From NCBI RefSeq assembly GCF_900217235.1, contig NZ_LT907975.1, positions 2,703,001-2,767,000 on the forward strand: a stretch of DNA of 64,000 nt, read 5' to 3'. The notes under the pieces are model-generated. The model was not told where the DNA came from, did no database searches, and saw only the letters and a list, made by a program, of their open reading frames with translations. Position numbers and translations under genes: made by a program. Below are positions 16,288 to 25,676 of this stretch, piece after piece. This DNA comes from Pseudodesulfovibrio profundus (GTDB taxonomy: Bacteria > Desulfobacterota > Desulfovibrionia > Desulfovibrionales > Desulfovibrionaceae). The first letter of the stretch is position 1. Each line of letters begins with the position of its first letter.

Positions 16288-16323
16288 ATTGCCACTCTCT
16301 AATGGATTGGCTAGGGCCGATGC

Positions 16324-17328
16324 ATGCAGATCAATGAATCCCCCCGCGAACGCCTGACACCTGTCCAATTTCGCCTGTTGCTCCAGGCGGCCTTCACGCT
16401 TTTCAATATCTATGTGGGAATCCGATTCGCGGCGTTCCTGTCATGGGCTCTTGGTAAATCGGAAGTATTCGTAGCCAAACCCGGTGCGGTCGAGGGTTTT
16501 CTGCCCATCAGTGCGCTGCTCGGATTGCGCCAGTGGCTGTCTACGGCGGAATGGGACCCTGTGCATCCGGCAGGGCTGACCATTTTTCTGGCAATCGTGA
16601 CCATGGCCTTCCTGTTTCGTAAGGGATTCTGCGCCTATATCTGCCCGGTGGGATTCATCTCCAACCTCATCGACAGGGCGGGCCGCCGCCTGAAACTGTC
16701 CCGCGTCCCCCGGCCATGGGCAGACTATCCGCTGACCGGCATCAAATACCTCGGGGTGGGCTTTTTCAGCTACACGGTCTTCATCTCCATGGACCTTCGT
16801 TCGGTACAGTCCTTCCTGACAGGACCGTACAACATGGTGGCCGACGCCAAGATGATGGCCTTTTTTACCGACCCGTCCACCACATCGCTGATCGTCGTGA
16901 CCGCCATCGTGCTCCTCAGTCTGGTCATTCGTAATGCGTGGTGTCGCTACCTGTGTCCGTATGGCGCACTACTCGGGCTGTTCTCCTGGCTCAGTCCGAC
17001 TGCCGTGACGCGTGACGAAGAGCGGTGCATCGGGTGCGGCAAATGCACCAAAGGATGCCCCGGTGCCATCAAGGTGGAGGAAAAGAAGATCGTTCGCTCG
17101 CCGGAATGTATCGGCTGCATGGAATGCGTGGGCCACTGTCCTGTTGACGATTGCCTGACCGTGAAAGCCGCCGGACGATTCCGCGTTCACTGGCTGACCG
17201 TCGGCATCTGTTCGGTGGCCGTGCTGCTCCTTTTCTGGGGATGGGCCAAGCTGACAGGTCACTGGGACTCGGAAATGCCACCCTTCATGTTCAAGCGGAT
17301 GTATTCCATGTTTCTCGGTGCTGTATAA
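16324..17328 (+). CDS. NapH/RdxA-like membrane 4Fe-4S ferredoxin
   Basis: A 334-residue integral-membrane electron carrier with about five to six helices. Two membrane-edge CxxxCP motifs, CAYICPVG and CRYLCPYG, are typical of the NapH/CcoG group. Two ferredoxin-type clusters follow at about 237-280: CIGCGKCTKGCP and CIGCMECVGHCP. A last helix closes the protein. It likely passes electrons between the quinone pool and a periplasmic or membrane acceptor; the partner is not encoded next to it. A TGCAC-rich motif like that of the Zra-like promoter lies just upstream. Confidence 0.88.
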   Translation: MQINESPRERLTPVQFRLLLQAAFTLFNIYVGIRFAAFLSWALGKSEVFVAKPGAVEGFLPISALLGLRQWLSTAEWDPVHPAGLTIFLAIVTMAFLFRKGFCAYICPVGFISNLIDRAGRRLKLSRVPRPWADYPLTGIKYLGVGFFSYTVFISMDLRSVQSFLTGPYNMVADAKMMAFFTDPSTTSLIVVTAIVLLSLVIRNAWCRYLCPYGALLGLFSWLSPTAVTRDEERCIGCGKCTKGCPGAIKVEEKKIVRSPECIGCMECVGHCPVDDCLTVKAAGRFRVHWLTVGICSVAVLLLFWGWAKLTGHWDSEMPPFMFKRMYSMFLGAV

Positions 17329-17561
17329 GTGATTTACTGCTGGCCGCTTGCCGTCATTTTGAGACCGTTCGCCATGAAAGGTTGAGAAATAGTCATTTTT
17401 TATCTTGACTGTTTTGGTCGAAATTGTTTGTAAATCAATCGGCTGCACCGTATTGCGTCCGCGTTCATTGCGTCGAGGACGTAAACCGTGTATGCAGGCC
17501 GGACATAAACGAACCGGTTTGTAGCGGTTGGTAAACAGCCATATCCAAGGAGGATTGCTCA

Positions 17562-18218
17562 ATGTACGTCGGTCTGAAAATGCTGCGCGACTTCGTCAAG
17601 GTCACCCCGAACACCCTGGTCAAGGACGCCCAGAAACAACTGGAGGACAGCAAACTCTGGATGCTTCTCGTGGTTGACGACAGCGGCAAACTGGTCGGCT
17701 ACGTTCGCAAGGAGGATATCTCCGCGGCCCTGCCGAGCATCATGACCTCCCTGGAAAAACATGAACTGAACTATCTGATGAGCAAACTCACGGTGGAGAA
17801 AATCTACCGCACCGACATCAAGACCGTCACCCCGGAGACCGAAATCGAGGGCGCGGCGGACATGATGTATGAGATGAACCTGGCCGGACTGGCCGTGGTC
17901 GACAAGGAAGGAGAACTCATCGGATACATCAACCGAAGCGTCATGCTCGACGTCCTGTCCGAAGAGATGGGATACCGCGAGGGCGGCAGCCGCATTACCC
18001 TCGAGGTCGAAGATCGCTCAGGCGTTCTTTATGAAGTCGCAGGCGTTATTGCCAATATGAAGATGTCCATCATCTCTACTGGCACATTCTTTTATAACGG
18101 ACGCCGCGTCGTGGTCGTCCGAATAGATACCGAAGACTCGTCTCCCGTGGCCGCCGCGCTGAAGGAACGAGGCTACAAATTGGTCGCTCCCGAAGATTTT
18201 CAGGGAGAATGGACCTAA
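17562..18218 (+). CDS. CBS-pair protein with C-terminal ACT domain
   Basis: A 218-residue cytoplasmic regulator. Two CBS motifs (about 5-60 and 80-135; LVVDDSGKLVGYVRKEDI and AVVDKEGELIGYINRSVML) are followed by an ACT-like domain at about 145-205 (ITLEVEDRSGVLYEVAGVIANMKMSI). CBS pairs usually bind adenine nucleotides and ACT domains bind amino acids. Position directly upstream of a branched-chain-amino-acid-type ABC transporter operon suggests it senses the transported solute or the energy state. AAGGAGG precedes the ATG. A weak sigma-70-like pair TTGACT (17405) and TTGTAA (17428), spaced 17 nt, lies upstream. Confidence 0.85.
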   Translation: MYVGLKMLRDFVKVTPNTLVKDAQKQLEDSKLWMLLVVDDSGKLVGYVRKEDISAALPSIMTSLEKHELNYLMSKLTVEKIYRTDIKTVTPETEIEGAADMMYEMNLAGLAVVDKEGELIGYINRSVMLDVLSEEMGYREGGSRITLEVEDRSGVLYEVAGVIANMKMSIISTGTFFYNGRRVVVVRIDTEDSSPVAAALKERGYKLVAPEDFQGEWT

Positions 18219-18331
18219 GGGTCTGCTCACAACTCGATAGTGCAGGACCGGGGGCGGTGTTACAGGATTCACCCACCGGCCGTACAAACATCGTGAACAT
18301 GGGGTAGGTTCTCAACCATAATTGCAGGATT

Positions 18332-19129
18332 ATGGCCTATCTTGACGTCAGTGACGTGACACTCACCTTCAAAGGCATTGCTGCCCTCATGGGTGTGTCC
18401 TTCACCGTGGAGCAGGGAACTATTGCGTCCCTGATCGGCCCCAACGGCGCCGGTAAAACCTCCATGCTCAATTGTATCAGTGGTCGCTACATCCCCGACG
18501 GGGGCGCAGCCGGCCCGTGTTCCATCAAACTCGACGGCGAGTGTCTGCTCTCCATGCCCGCGCATAAACGCACGGAGCTGGGGCTTTCACGTACCTTCCA
18601 GAATATTGCCCTGTTCAAGGGGCTGTCCGTTCTCGACAACCTTATGGTCGGGCGGCACAGCCGGATGAACTACGGTATCCTTTCCTCGATCATGTATTGG
18701 GGCAAGGCCGTTCGGCATGAGGAAGCCCATCGCCGCCGTGTAGAAGATGTCATCGACTTTCTCAATCTTTCACCCTATCGGCACCAGCATGCGGGCCGCC
18801 TACCCTATGGCGTGCAGAAACGGGTGGAACTAGGACGCGCACTTGCCGCCGAACCCAAACTCATCCTCCTGGATGAGCCCATGGCCGGAATGAACCTCGA
18901 AGAAACCGAGGACATGGCCAGGTATATTCTCGACATATCCGAAGAATGGGGAGTCACCGTGCTCCTCGTTGAACACGACATGGGAGTTGTCATGGACATC
19001 TCCGACAAGGTCGTGGTCATCGATTTCGGTCAGAAAATTGCCGAGGGGTCGCCGGACGAAGTGCAGGCAAACAAGGACGTCATCGCCGCGTACCTAGGTA
19101 CCGAAGAAGCGACGTTCACAGGGAGATAA
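18332..19129 (+). CDS. livG: LIV-type ABC transporter ATP-binding protein (LivG-like)
   Basis: A 265-residue ATPase. Walker A is GPNGAGKTS, the Q-loop is SRTFQNIALF, the degenerate signature is LPYGVQKRVELGRAL (usual for LivG rather than LSGGQ), Walker B is LILLDEPMAGMN and the switch His is VEHDMGVV. The long C-terminal EGSPDEVQANKDVIAAYLG is the LivG hallmark. With the LivH, LivM, LivF and LivK-type proteins downstream it forms a complete importer of the branched-chain amino acid/aromatic acid class. The neighbouring acyl-CoA ligases suggest a carboxylic-acid substrate. Confidence 0.9.
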   Translation: MAYLDVSDVTLTFKGIAALMGVSFTVEQGTIASLIGPNGAGKTSMLNCISGRYIPDGGAAGPCSIKLDGECLLSMPAHKRTELGLSRTFQNIALFKGLSVLDNLMVGRHSRMNYGILSSIMYWGKAVRHEEAHRRRVEDVIDFLNLSPYRHQHAGRLPYGVQKRVELGRALAAEPKLILLDEPMAGMNLEETEDMARYILDISEEWGVTVLLVEHDMGVVMDISDKVVVIDFGQKIAEGSPDEVQANKDVIAAYLGTEEATFTGR

Positions 19130-19191
19130 AATAACAAGGCCCGGCTCCTGTTTCAGGAGACGAGACACATTTCAGACATACGGACGGACAT

Positions 19192-21102
19192 ATGGCATCT
19201 TATACAACAACGTTGCCCAGATTGCTCATCAGACAGGCCCACGAACGCGGCGACAAGCCCGCTATCCGTGAAAAGGAGTGGGGCGTCTGGCAGACGGTCA
19301 ACTGGCGCGACAACCTCAGAATTACGGCGGAATTCGCCTGCGGCCTCAAGGAATTGGGGTTTGGCAAAGGCGACATCGTCATCCTCATCGGCGACAACCG
19401 GCCCGAATGGATATGGGCGGAACTCGCCATCCAGGCACTCGGCGGCATGGCCCTGGGGCTCTATCAGGACTCGCCCGCAGAAGAAATCGAATACATTTTT
19501 GCCCTCGCCAACTGCCGACTGGTAGTGGCCGAGGACCAGGAACAGGTGGATAAGATCCTCTCGTTCCGGGAGAACCTGCCTGCCCTTGAGCACATCGTTT
19601 ACCATGATCCCAAGGGACTCGTCGCGTACGAAAAGTCGGTCGACGGACTCAAGGATTTCGATGCGGTTCGCCGCAAGGGACGCGAGGCACACTCCGAACC
19701 GGTGGAAGATTACAAGCGATGGGTCGGGGAGCTGAATCCCGACGACCCCACGTTGATCACCACCACATCCGGCACCACTGGCCGCCCCAAGCTGGCCATG
19801 CTGTCCCACGTCAACCTGCTTTCCATGGCGCACAACCTGGGCAAGGTGGACCCCAAGCACCCCACGGACGAGTTTGTCTCGTTCCTGCCGCTGGCATGGA
19901 TCGGCGAGCAGATGATGGCGGTGGCTTCCGCGCTGCTGTACGGCTTTTGCGTCAACTTCCCGGAGACGCCGGTCACGGCGCAGTCGGACTCCCGTGAGAT
20001 CGGGCCGCACTTCCTGTTTTCGCCGCCTCGCGTTTACGAATCCATCGCTGCCAAGGTGCAGGGGGATATCATGGAAACCACGCCCTTCAAGCGGTTTCTG
20101 TACAATCTCTTCCTGCCCATCGGTCACGAGTATGTGGATACGCTGTTTGCGGGCGAGAAACCCTCGGCACTGCTTCGGTTCAAATACTTTATTGCGGATC
20201 AGGGGCTGTTCCGCGCCCTGCGCGACCGGCTCGGGTTTTCCAACATGCGGTCAGCCACCACGGGTGGCGCGGCGCTGGGACCGGATATCTTCCGCTTCTT
20301 CCACGCCATCGGCGTCAATTTGAAGCAGATTTACGGACAGACCGAGATCGCCGGCATTTCATGCATTCACCGCGAAGGCGAAGTGGATTTCACATCGGTC
20401 GGGGCACCCATCCCCGAGACAGAGGTGGAGATCTCCGAGGAAGGCGAAATCCTGTCGCGGTCACCGGCGGTGTTTCTCGGCTACTACAAGAACGAGGAAG
20501 CCACGCGAGAGACCGTTACCGAAGACGGCTGGCTTCTCTCCGGCGATGCCGGATACTTTGACGACAACGGACGACTGGTTGTCATCGATCGCCTCAAGGA
20601 CGTGATGTATCTCAACGACGGCACCCAGTTCTCGCCTCAATTCCTGGAAAACAAGCTCAAGTTCTCGCCGTTCCTGCGCGAGGCCGTGGTCATGGGTGGC
20701 AATCGTGACCACACCGCTGCCATTCTCTGCATCGACATGGCTATTGTGGGCCATTGGGCGGAAACGGAAATGATCACCTACACCACGTATCAGGACCTTG
20801 CTGCCAAGGATGAAGTCTACACACTGATACGGGAAGAAATAGCCAAGACCAACGAAACACTACCCGAAGAGACGCGCATCAGGCGGTTTTGCCTGCTCTA
20901 CAAGGAGCTGGACGCCGATGACGGCGAGTTGACCCGAACCCGCAAAGTGCGGCGCAAGGTCATCAATGACCGGTACGGCGAGTTGATTGACGCGCTGTAT
21001 ACGGATGTTTCGGGCGTGAACCTGAAGACACAAATCACCTATCAGGATGGTCGGGTTCGTGAAATGGGCGGTCAAATCCGCATCGAGGACATGGAGGCGT
21101 AA
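19192..21102 (+). CDS. AMP-forming long-chain-type acyl-CoA synthetase
   Basis: A 636-residue ANL-superfamily ligase (ATP + carboxylate + CoA to acyl-CoA + AMP). The AMP-binding P-loop is TTTSGTTGRPKLAM at about 185-198; also visible are IYGQTEIAG (A5 motif) and GWLLSGDAGYFDDNGRLVVIDRLKDV (A7-A8). The length and inserted middle region match the FadD15/long-chain subgroup. It sits inside an ABC-importer operon, between livG and livH, and its stop abuts the GTG start of livH, so production is tied to transport. Likely substrate: a fatty or aryl-alkyl acid brought in by the transporter. Confidence 0.9.
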   Translation: MASYTTTLPRLLIRQAHERGDKPAIREKEWGVWQTVNWRDNLRITAEFACGLKELGFGKGDIVILIGDNRPEWIWAELAIQALGGMALGLYQDSPAEEIEYIFALANCRLVVAEDQEQVDKILSFRENLPALEHIVYHDPKGLVAYEKSVDGLKDFDAVRRKGREAHSEPVEDYKRWVGELNPDDPTLITTTSGTTGRPKLAMLSHVNLLSMAHNLGKVDPKHPTDEFVSFLPLAWIGEQMMAVASALLYGFCVNFPETPVTAQSDSREIGPHFLFSPPRVYESIAAKVQGDIMETTPFKRFLYNLFLPIGHEYVDTLFAGEKPSALLRFKYFIADQGLFRALRDRLGFSNMRSATTGGAALGPDIFRFFHAIGVNLKQIYGQTEIAGISCIHREGEVDFTSVGAPIPETEVEISEEGEILSRSPAVFLGYYKNEEATRETVTEDGWLLSGDAGYFDDNGRLVVIDRLKDVMYLNDGTQFSPQFLENKLKFSPFLREAVVMGGNRDHTAAILCIDMAIVGHWAETEMITYTTYQDLAAKDEVYTLIREEIAKTNETLPEETRIRRFCLLYKELDADDGELTRTRKVRRKVINDRYGELIDALYTDVSGVNLKTQITYQDGRVREMGGQIRIEDMEA

Positions 21103-21990
21103 GTGGAATATTATCTGCAACTTATCGTTAACGGACTGGTCGTCGGCAGTATCTACTCGCTGGTGGCCCTCGGGTTCGTCATTATTTATAAAGCGACCAA
21201 GGTCGTCAACTTTGCCCAGGGTGAGCTGGTCATGGTGGGTGCATACATGTGTTTTGCGCTGACCGTGCAGTTCAACATCCCGTTTGTCTGGGCATTTTTC
21301 ATGACTCTCGGCTTCTCGGTGATGCTCGGGCTGGCTATTGAGCGAATGGTCCTCAGACCACTCATTGGTGAGGAGCATATCTCGGTCATCATGGTCACGG
21401 TGGGTATGAGTTCCATACTCAAGTCACTGGTGCAGCTTTTCTGGGGAACGCAGATTCGCGTTTACCCGCAGGTGCTGCCAAGCGAACCCATCATTGTTGC
21501 CGGACTGCCCATTGCTCCGGTCTATATCGCGGCCTTTGCCCTCTCGCTGGTCCTGTTCGTCATCTTCTCCGCCTTCTTCAAGTATTCGCGAACCGGCGTC
21601 GCCATGCGTGCCACGGCGTTTGATCAGCAGGCTGCCCAGTCCATGGGTATCGGCATCAAGAACATCTTTGCCATGAGCTGGTGCATCGCGTGCATCGTTT
21701 CCGCTGTGGGCGGCATCATCCTCGGCAACATCAATGGTATCAACTCCCAGTTGGGTCATCTTGGGCTGAAAGTCTTCCCGGCGGTTATCCTCGGAGGGCT
21801 GGATTCCCTGCTTGGCGCAGCGCTGGGCGGATTGATTATCGGCGTGCTGGAAAACGTCTGCGACGGCGCGGCCCGACAGCTGCTTGGTCTTGGCGGATTC
21901 CGCGAGGTGGCGGCGTTCATTGTTCTGGTCATCATCCTGATGATCAAGCCGTACGGGCTGTTCGGAACCAAGGAAATCGAACGGGTCTAA
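21103..21990 (+). CDS. livH: LIV-type ABC transporter permease (LivH-like)
   Basis: A 295-residue polytopic permease beginning with GTG immediately after the ligase stop. Conserved LivH segments: VNGLVVGSIYSLVALGFVIIYKATKVVNFAQGELVMVGAY near the N-terminus, the cytoplasmic coupling loop YSRTGVAMRATAFDQQAAQSMGI, and the C-terminal KVFPAVILGGLDSLLGAALGGLIIGVLEN. Eight or so membrane helices. Forms the channel with LivM. Confidence 0.92.
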   Translation: MEYYLQLIVNGLVVGSIYSLVALGFVIIYKATKVVNFAQGELVMVGAYMCFALTVQFNIPFVWAFFMTLGFSVMLGLAIERMVLRPLIGEEHISVIMVTVGMSSILKSLVQLFWGTQIRVYPQVLPSEPIIVAGLPIAPVYIAAFALSLVLFVIFSAFFKYSRTGVAMRATAFDQQAAQSMGIGIKNIFAMSWCIACIVSAVGGIILGNINGINSQLGHLGLKVFPAVILGGLDSLLGAALGGLIIGVLENVCDGAARQLLGLGGFREVAAFIVLVIILMIKPYGLFGTKEIERV

Positions 21991-22115
21991 CCCCAAGGGA
22001 TTATGCATGATGAATATATCCAACGAACAATTGGGGTGTGATATGACGACCTTCTCGATCAAGGCGGGAGACCGCGTGATTGGCCCGGGTAGCGTTCAGG
22101 CGACAGGAGGCGACC

Positions 22116-23162
22116 ATGCAGGGTAAATGCGGGTTGTTCTTCACGTCCTATCAGGGCGAGGCGCAACTGTTCCATTCGGGGTTCCAAAAGCTGATGATCG
22201 GCGGATTCCTGCTCGTGTTGCTCGCAGCACCGGCGGTGTTGAATATCCACCTGACATCCATAATGAACATGATCTTCATCGCCACTATTGCGGCGGTGTC
22301 GCTCAACCTGCTGACCGGTGTCTGCGGGCAGATATCTCTTGGGCATGGCGCCTTCATCGGCGTGGGAGCGTACGCGGCAGGGCAGTGTACACTGCACGGT
22401 GTGCCGTTTCCGCTGGCTATTCTGACGGCCGGGCTGGTTACCGCCATGGTCGGTATGGTCTTTGGCGTACCGTCCCTGCGGCTCAAAGGCATCTATCTGG
22501 CTATTGCGACACTGGCCGCACAGCTGGTGCTTGAATATGTGTTTCTGCACGGCGGCGCATTGACCGGTGGCTCCAACGGGCTGCTGCTCGATCCGCCTGT
22601 CATGTTCGGGTTCGTCTTCGATTCGGAAGCCCGGATGTACTACCTGCTGCTGTTCTTTGCAGCGGCATCATTGCTGATGGTCTCGAACATCATGCGCACC
22701 AAGTATGGGCGTGCGTTTGTTTCCATTCGCGACTTTTACCTGTCTGCCGAAATCGTTGGCGTGAACCTGTTCAAGTACAAGCTGGCCGCCTTTGGCATCA
22801 GCTCGTTCCTGGCGGGTGTGGCCGGCGGTTTGTGGGGACATTACACCGGATACATCTCTGCGGAGCAGTTCAATATCGGCCTTTCCATTTCCTATCTTGC
22901 CATGATCATCATCGGCGGTCTGGGGAGTGTGCTGGGGTCCGTGTTCGGCGCGGTCTTCCTGACCCTGTTGCCCGAGCTGCTCAATGTGATTTCCAATGGT
23001 CTCGGCGGCTACTTCCCTGATATAACGCAATACATCGTTGCGCTCAAAGATGGCGTGTTCGGGTTGGTTCTGATTCTGTTCCTCATCTACGAACCGGAAG
23101 GACTGGCTCACCGCTGGCGGCTGCTCAAGGCCTACTGGAAACTGTATCCGTTTGCCCATTAG
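22116..23162 (+). CDS. livM: LIV-type ABC transporter permease (LivM-like)
   Basis: A 348-residue permease. MNMIFIATIAAVSLNLLTGVCGQISLGHGAFIGVGAYAAG is the family N-terminal signature, and RDFYLSAEIVGVNLFKYKLAAFGISSFLAGVAGGLWGH the coupling region. The start was set at the ATG at 22116 because GGAGG precedes it by 6 nt; an in-frame TTG at 22080 is less likely. A short reading frame (22007-22126) overlaps its start and might provide translational coupling after livH. Confidence 0.92.
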   Translation: MQGKCGLFFTSYQGEAQLFHSGFQKLMIGGFLLVLLAAPAVLNIHLTSIMNMIFIATIAAVSLNLLTGVCGQISLGHGAFIGVGAYAAGQCTLHGVPFPLAILTAGLVTAMVGMVFGVPSLRLKGIYLAIATLAAQLVLEYVFLHGGALTGGSNGLLLDPPVMFGFVFDSEARMYYLLLFFAAASLLMVSNIMRTKYGRAFVSIRDFYLSAEIVGVNLFKYKLAAFGISSFLAGVAGGLWGHYTGYISAEQFNIGLSISYLAMIIIGGLGSVLGSVFGAVFLTLLPELLNVISNGLGGYFPDITQYIVALKDGVFGLVLILFLIYEPEGLAHRWRLLKAYWKLYPFAH

Positions 23163-23260
23163 GGCGTGGCACAATCCCGCTTCGGGCGGGTTCATCATAC
23201 AATGGTTGTTCCGTTCAATTTGAGCGGACATGAACACCTCAATTCTTCAGGAGAACCACA

Positions 23261-24478
23261 ATGAGGGTTGAAAAAATCATAACCGCAGTCTGCATCATGG
23301 TCCTGGCCGGTCTGATGCTGGTCGGCTGCGGAGGCGAAGAACAGAAACCGGCTGAAAACAAGGAAACCGCAGCGCAGGCTCCGGTCAAAGTGGGCGGGTT
23401 GATCGACCTGTCCGGGCCGACATCGTCGGTTGGCGTACCGTATTCCGAAGGGCTGAAGGATGCGGTTCAGTACATCAACGACAACGGCGGCATCAATGGT
23501 CGTCCCCTTGAGTTCGATCTTCAGGATACGGCCTACAACGTCCAGCAGGGATTGTCCCTGTACAAGAAAATGGTCAACACCGATAAGGTGGTGTGCATTC
23601 AGGGATATGGATCGGCCGTTACCGAAGCATTGATCAGAAATCTGGCCAAGGACAAGGTGCCCAACTTTTCGGCATCCTACTCGGCGCATCTGACTGACCC
23701 GAAAAAAGCCCCGTACAACTTCTTCATTGCTGCGGACTACACCACACAGTTGCGTGCATCGCTGAAGTATTTCCGTGATACATGGACCGAAGAACGCGCT
23801 CCCAAGCTGGCCTTCATCTACCCGGATCACCCGTATGGCCTCGCTCCCATCAAGGGCGGCAAGGAATACGCCAAGGAACTGGGCTTTGAACTGGTCGGTG
23901 ACGCCAACGTATCGCTCAAGGCCATCGACGCCACCACCGAGCTGTTGCCGCTCAAGGATACTGCCCCGGATTTCTGCTGGATCGGCGGTACTACGCCGTC
24001 CACTTCGGTCATCCTGAAGTCGGCCAAGAACATCGGCATGGAGACCACCTTCTTCACCAATATCTGGGGTTCGGATGAGAACCTGTTCAAGCTGGCCGGT
24101 GACGATGCCAACGGCGCCTACTCCAACCAGTCGGCTGCCGTATACGGAAAGGATGTCCCGGGCATGAAGATCATCGAGCAGTACACCAACGGCGAATCAA
24201 AGATGACGCACTACACTCGCGGTTTCGTTTCCATACTGGTCATGGCCGAAGGAATGAAGCGCGCCGCCGAAAAGGGCGAAGTGACGGGTGAGGCGATCAA
24301 GGATGCGCTGGAAACCCTGCGTGACTACGATCCCATGGGACTGTCTCCGGCCATTTCCTTCTTCCCGGATGATCACCGACCCAATATGGCGGTCTTCATT
24401 TATACGGTGAAGGATGGTCAACTGACCTTTGTGGAAGAGGAAAACCTTGACCGCAGGGTCGACTGGCTCGGTCACTAG
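23261..24478 (+). CDS. LIV-type ABC transporter substrate-binding lipoprotein (LivK-like)
   Basis: A 405-residue periplasmic binding protein with a lipoprotein signal (MVLAGLMLVGCGG; lipobox Cys at about residue 23) and a charged linker before the mature fold. VKVGGLIDLSGPTSSVGVPYSEGLKDAVQYINDNGGINGRPLEF is the typical start of the family, followed by YIYPDHPYG-like and GGTTPSTSVILKSAK segments. A CCCGC-TTCG-GGCGGG hairpin lies between livM and this gene, which may stabilise or partition the message. It is expected to define substrate choice; in related clusters these bind leucine-type or aromatic acids. Confidence 0.9.
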   Translation: MRVEKIITAVCIMVLAGLMLVGCGGEEQKPAENKETAAQAPVKVGGLIDLSGPTSSVGVPYSEGLKDAVQYINDNGGINGRPLEFDLQDTAYNVQQGLSLYKKMVNTDKVVCIQGYGSAVTEALIRNLAKDKVPNFSASYSAHLTDPKKAPYNFFIAADYTTQLRASLKYFRDTWTEERAPKLAFIYPDHPYGLAPIKGGKEYAKELGFELVGDANVSLKAIDATTELLPLKDTAPDFCWIGGTTPSTSVILKSAKNIGMETTFFTNIWGSDENLFKLAGDDANGAYSNQSAAVYGKDVPGMKIIEQYTNGESKMTHYTRGFVSILVMAEGMKRAAEKGEVTGEAIKDALETLRDYDPMGLSPAISFFPDDHRPNMAVFIYTVKDGQLTFVEEENLDRRVDWLGH

Positions 24479-24493
24479 AAGAATTGAGATATA

Positions 24494-24519
24494 CCCCGGA
24501 GACCTGTGGGTCTCCGGGG
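24494..24519 (+). terminator. Strong hairpin after the binding-protein gene
   Basis: CCCCGGAGACC/GGTCTCCGGGG with a 4-nt loop, but no T-run. It may act as a partial terminator or 3' stabiliser, giving more binding protein than ATPase, a usual stoichiometry for importers. Confidence 0.6.
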
Positions 24520-24634
24520 CTGCTTCATGGTGAAATCCATGCGGGCCGCTGTCGAAACCCGGCTGCGGCATGTGGAACGTATATGCTGGCTTCAGTCCTC
24601 GGTTGATGGGTGATTGGAGCGCGGGAGGCATCCC

Positions 24635-25435
24635 TTGAGTGATATTTTGAAGGTTGAAAACCTGGAAGTGGTCTACAACGATGTGGTGCTGGTCCTCAAA
24701 GGCCTGTCCCTGTCCTGCCCTCGCGGCGAGATCACGGCCCTGCTTGGCGCTAATGGCGCAGGAAAATCCACCACGTTGAAAGCCATCTCCGGTCTGCTCG
24801 AAACCGAAGACGGCAAGGTGACCGATGGGTCCATTGTCTACAACGATGAGCCTATACAGGGCATCATCCCCGAAAAGATCGTCCGTAAAGGCGTGTTTCA
24901 GGTCATGGAAGGGCGGCGCATTTTCGAGGATCTGACCGTTGAGGAGAATCTCAAGTGCGGGGCGTTCACGCGCCCCCGTTCCGAGATCGCCGGGTCCATG
25001 GAAAAGGTCTACGATTATTTCCCCCGCCTCAAGGAGCGTCGCAAACAGTTGGCCGGATACATGTCCGGTGGTGAACAGCAGATGTGCGCCATTGGTCGCG
25101 CCATCATGGCCCGTCCTGAGTTGCTGCTCCTTGATGAGCCGTCCCTCGGGTTGGCTCCCATGCTTGTGGAAGAGATTTTTGACATCATCAAGAAGTTCAA
25201 CGCAGCCGAAGACGTCACGGTGTTGCTCGTGGAGCAGAATGCTCGCGCCGCACTGTCGGTGGCGAAACAGGCGTACATAATGGAAAACGGGCGCGTGGTG
25301 ATGGATGGAACGGCCACGGACCTGCTGAACAACCCGGATGTGCAGGAGTTCTATCTGGGTATGGGGCAGAGTGGCGACAAGCGCAGTTACCGGGATGTGA
25401 AGCACTATCGTCGTCGCAAGCGTTGGCTGGGATAG
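24635..25435 (+). CDS. livF: LIV-type ABC transporter ATP-binding protein (LivF-like)
   Basis: A 266-residue ATPase. Walker A is GANGAGKST, the Q-loop is VFQVMEGRRIFEDLTVEEN, the signature is YMSGGEQQMCAIGRA, Walker B is LLLLDEPSLGLAP and the switch is VEQNARAAL, all in the LivF pattern. The start was taken as TTG at 24635, six nt after GGGAGG, which gives MSDILKVENLEVVYND; an upstream TTG at 24614 in the same frame has no ribosome site. The basic C-terminal extension (HYRRRKRWLG) is somewhat longer than usual. Confidence 0.9.
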   Translation: MSDILKVENLEVVYNDVVLVLKGLSLSCPRGEITALLGANGAGKSTTLKAISGLLETEDGKVTDGSIVYNDEPIQGIIPEKIVRKGVFQVMEGRRIFEDLTVEENLKCGAFTRPRSEIAGSMEKVYDYFPRLKERRKQLAGYMSGGEQQMCAIGRAIMARPELLLLDEPSLGLAPMLVEEIFDIIKKFNAAEDVTVLLVEQNARAALSVAKQAYIMENGRVVMDGTATDLLNNPDVQEFYLGMGQSGDKRSYRDVKHYRRRKRWLG

Positions 25436-25676
25436 TCTCCTATCCTTCGGGATGTCGGCCCGCGAATACAGATTGTGTACGTTAGGGTATTTCGGAAATC
25501 CTGATAGAGATTTGCGATGATTTGTCGTATTATTACCCATGGTGGAAAAATAGGGTTTTTCATGGGCTCGGGAACTGAAGGCAAAGCGCAGCATCCCGAG
25601 TTCCGAAGAGACACTGAATGTACGGTGGAGGGCTGTTGGGACGGCGGTTGCCGGTTCTGATTGTCGGAGGTTGTTC

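Noticed and set aside
16287-16324. Sigma-54 promoter before the NapH-like gene (TGGCTAGGGCCGATGC)
   Set aside because: The GG-GC spacing is off by one and the -12 box is poor.
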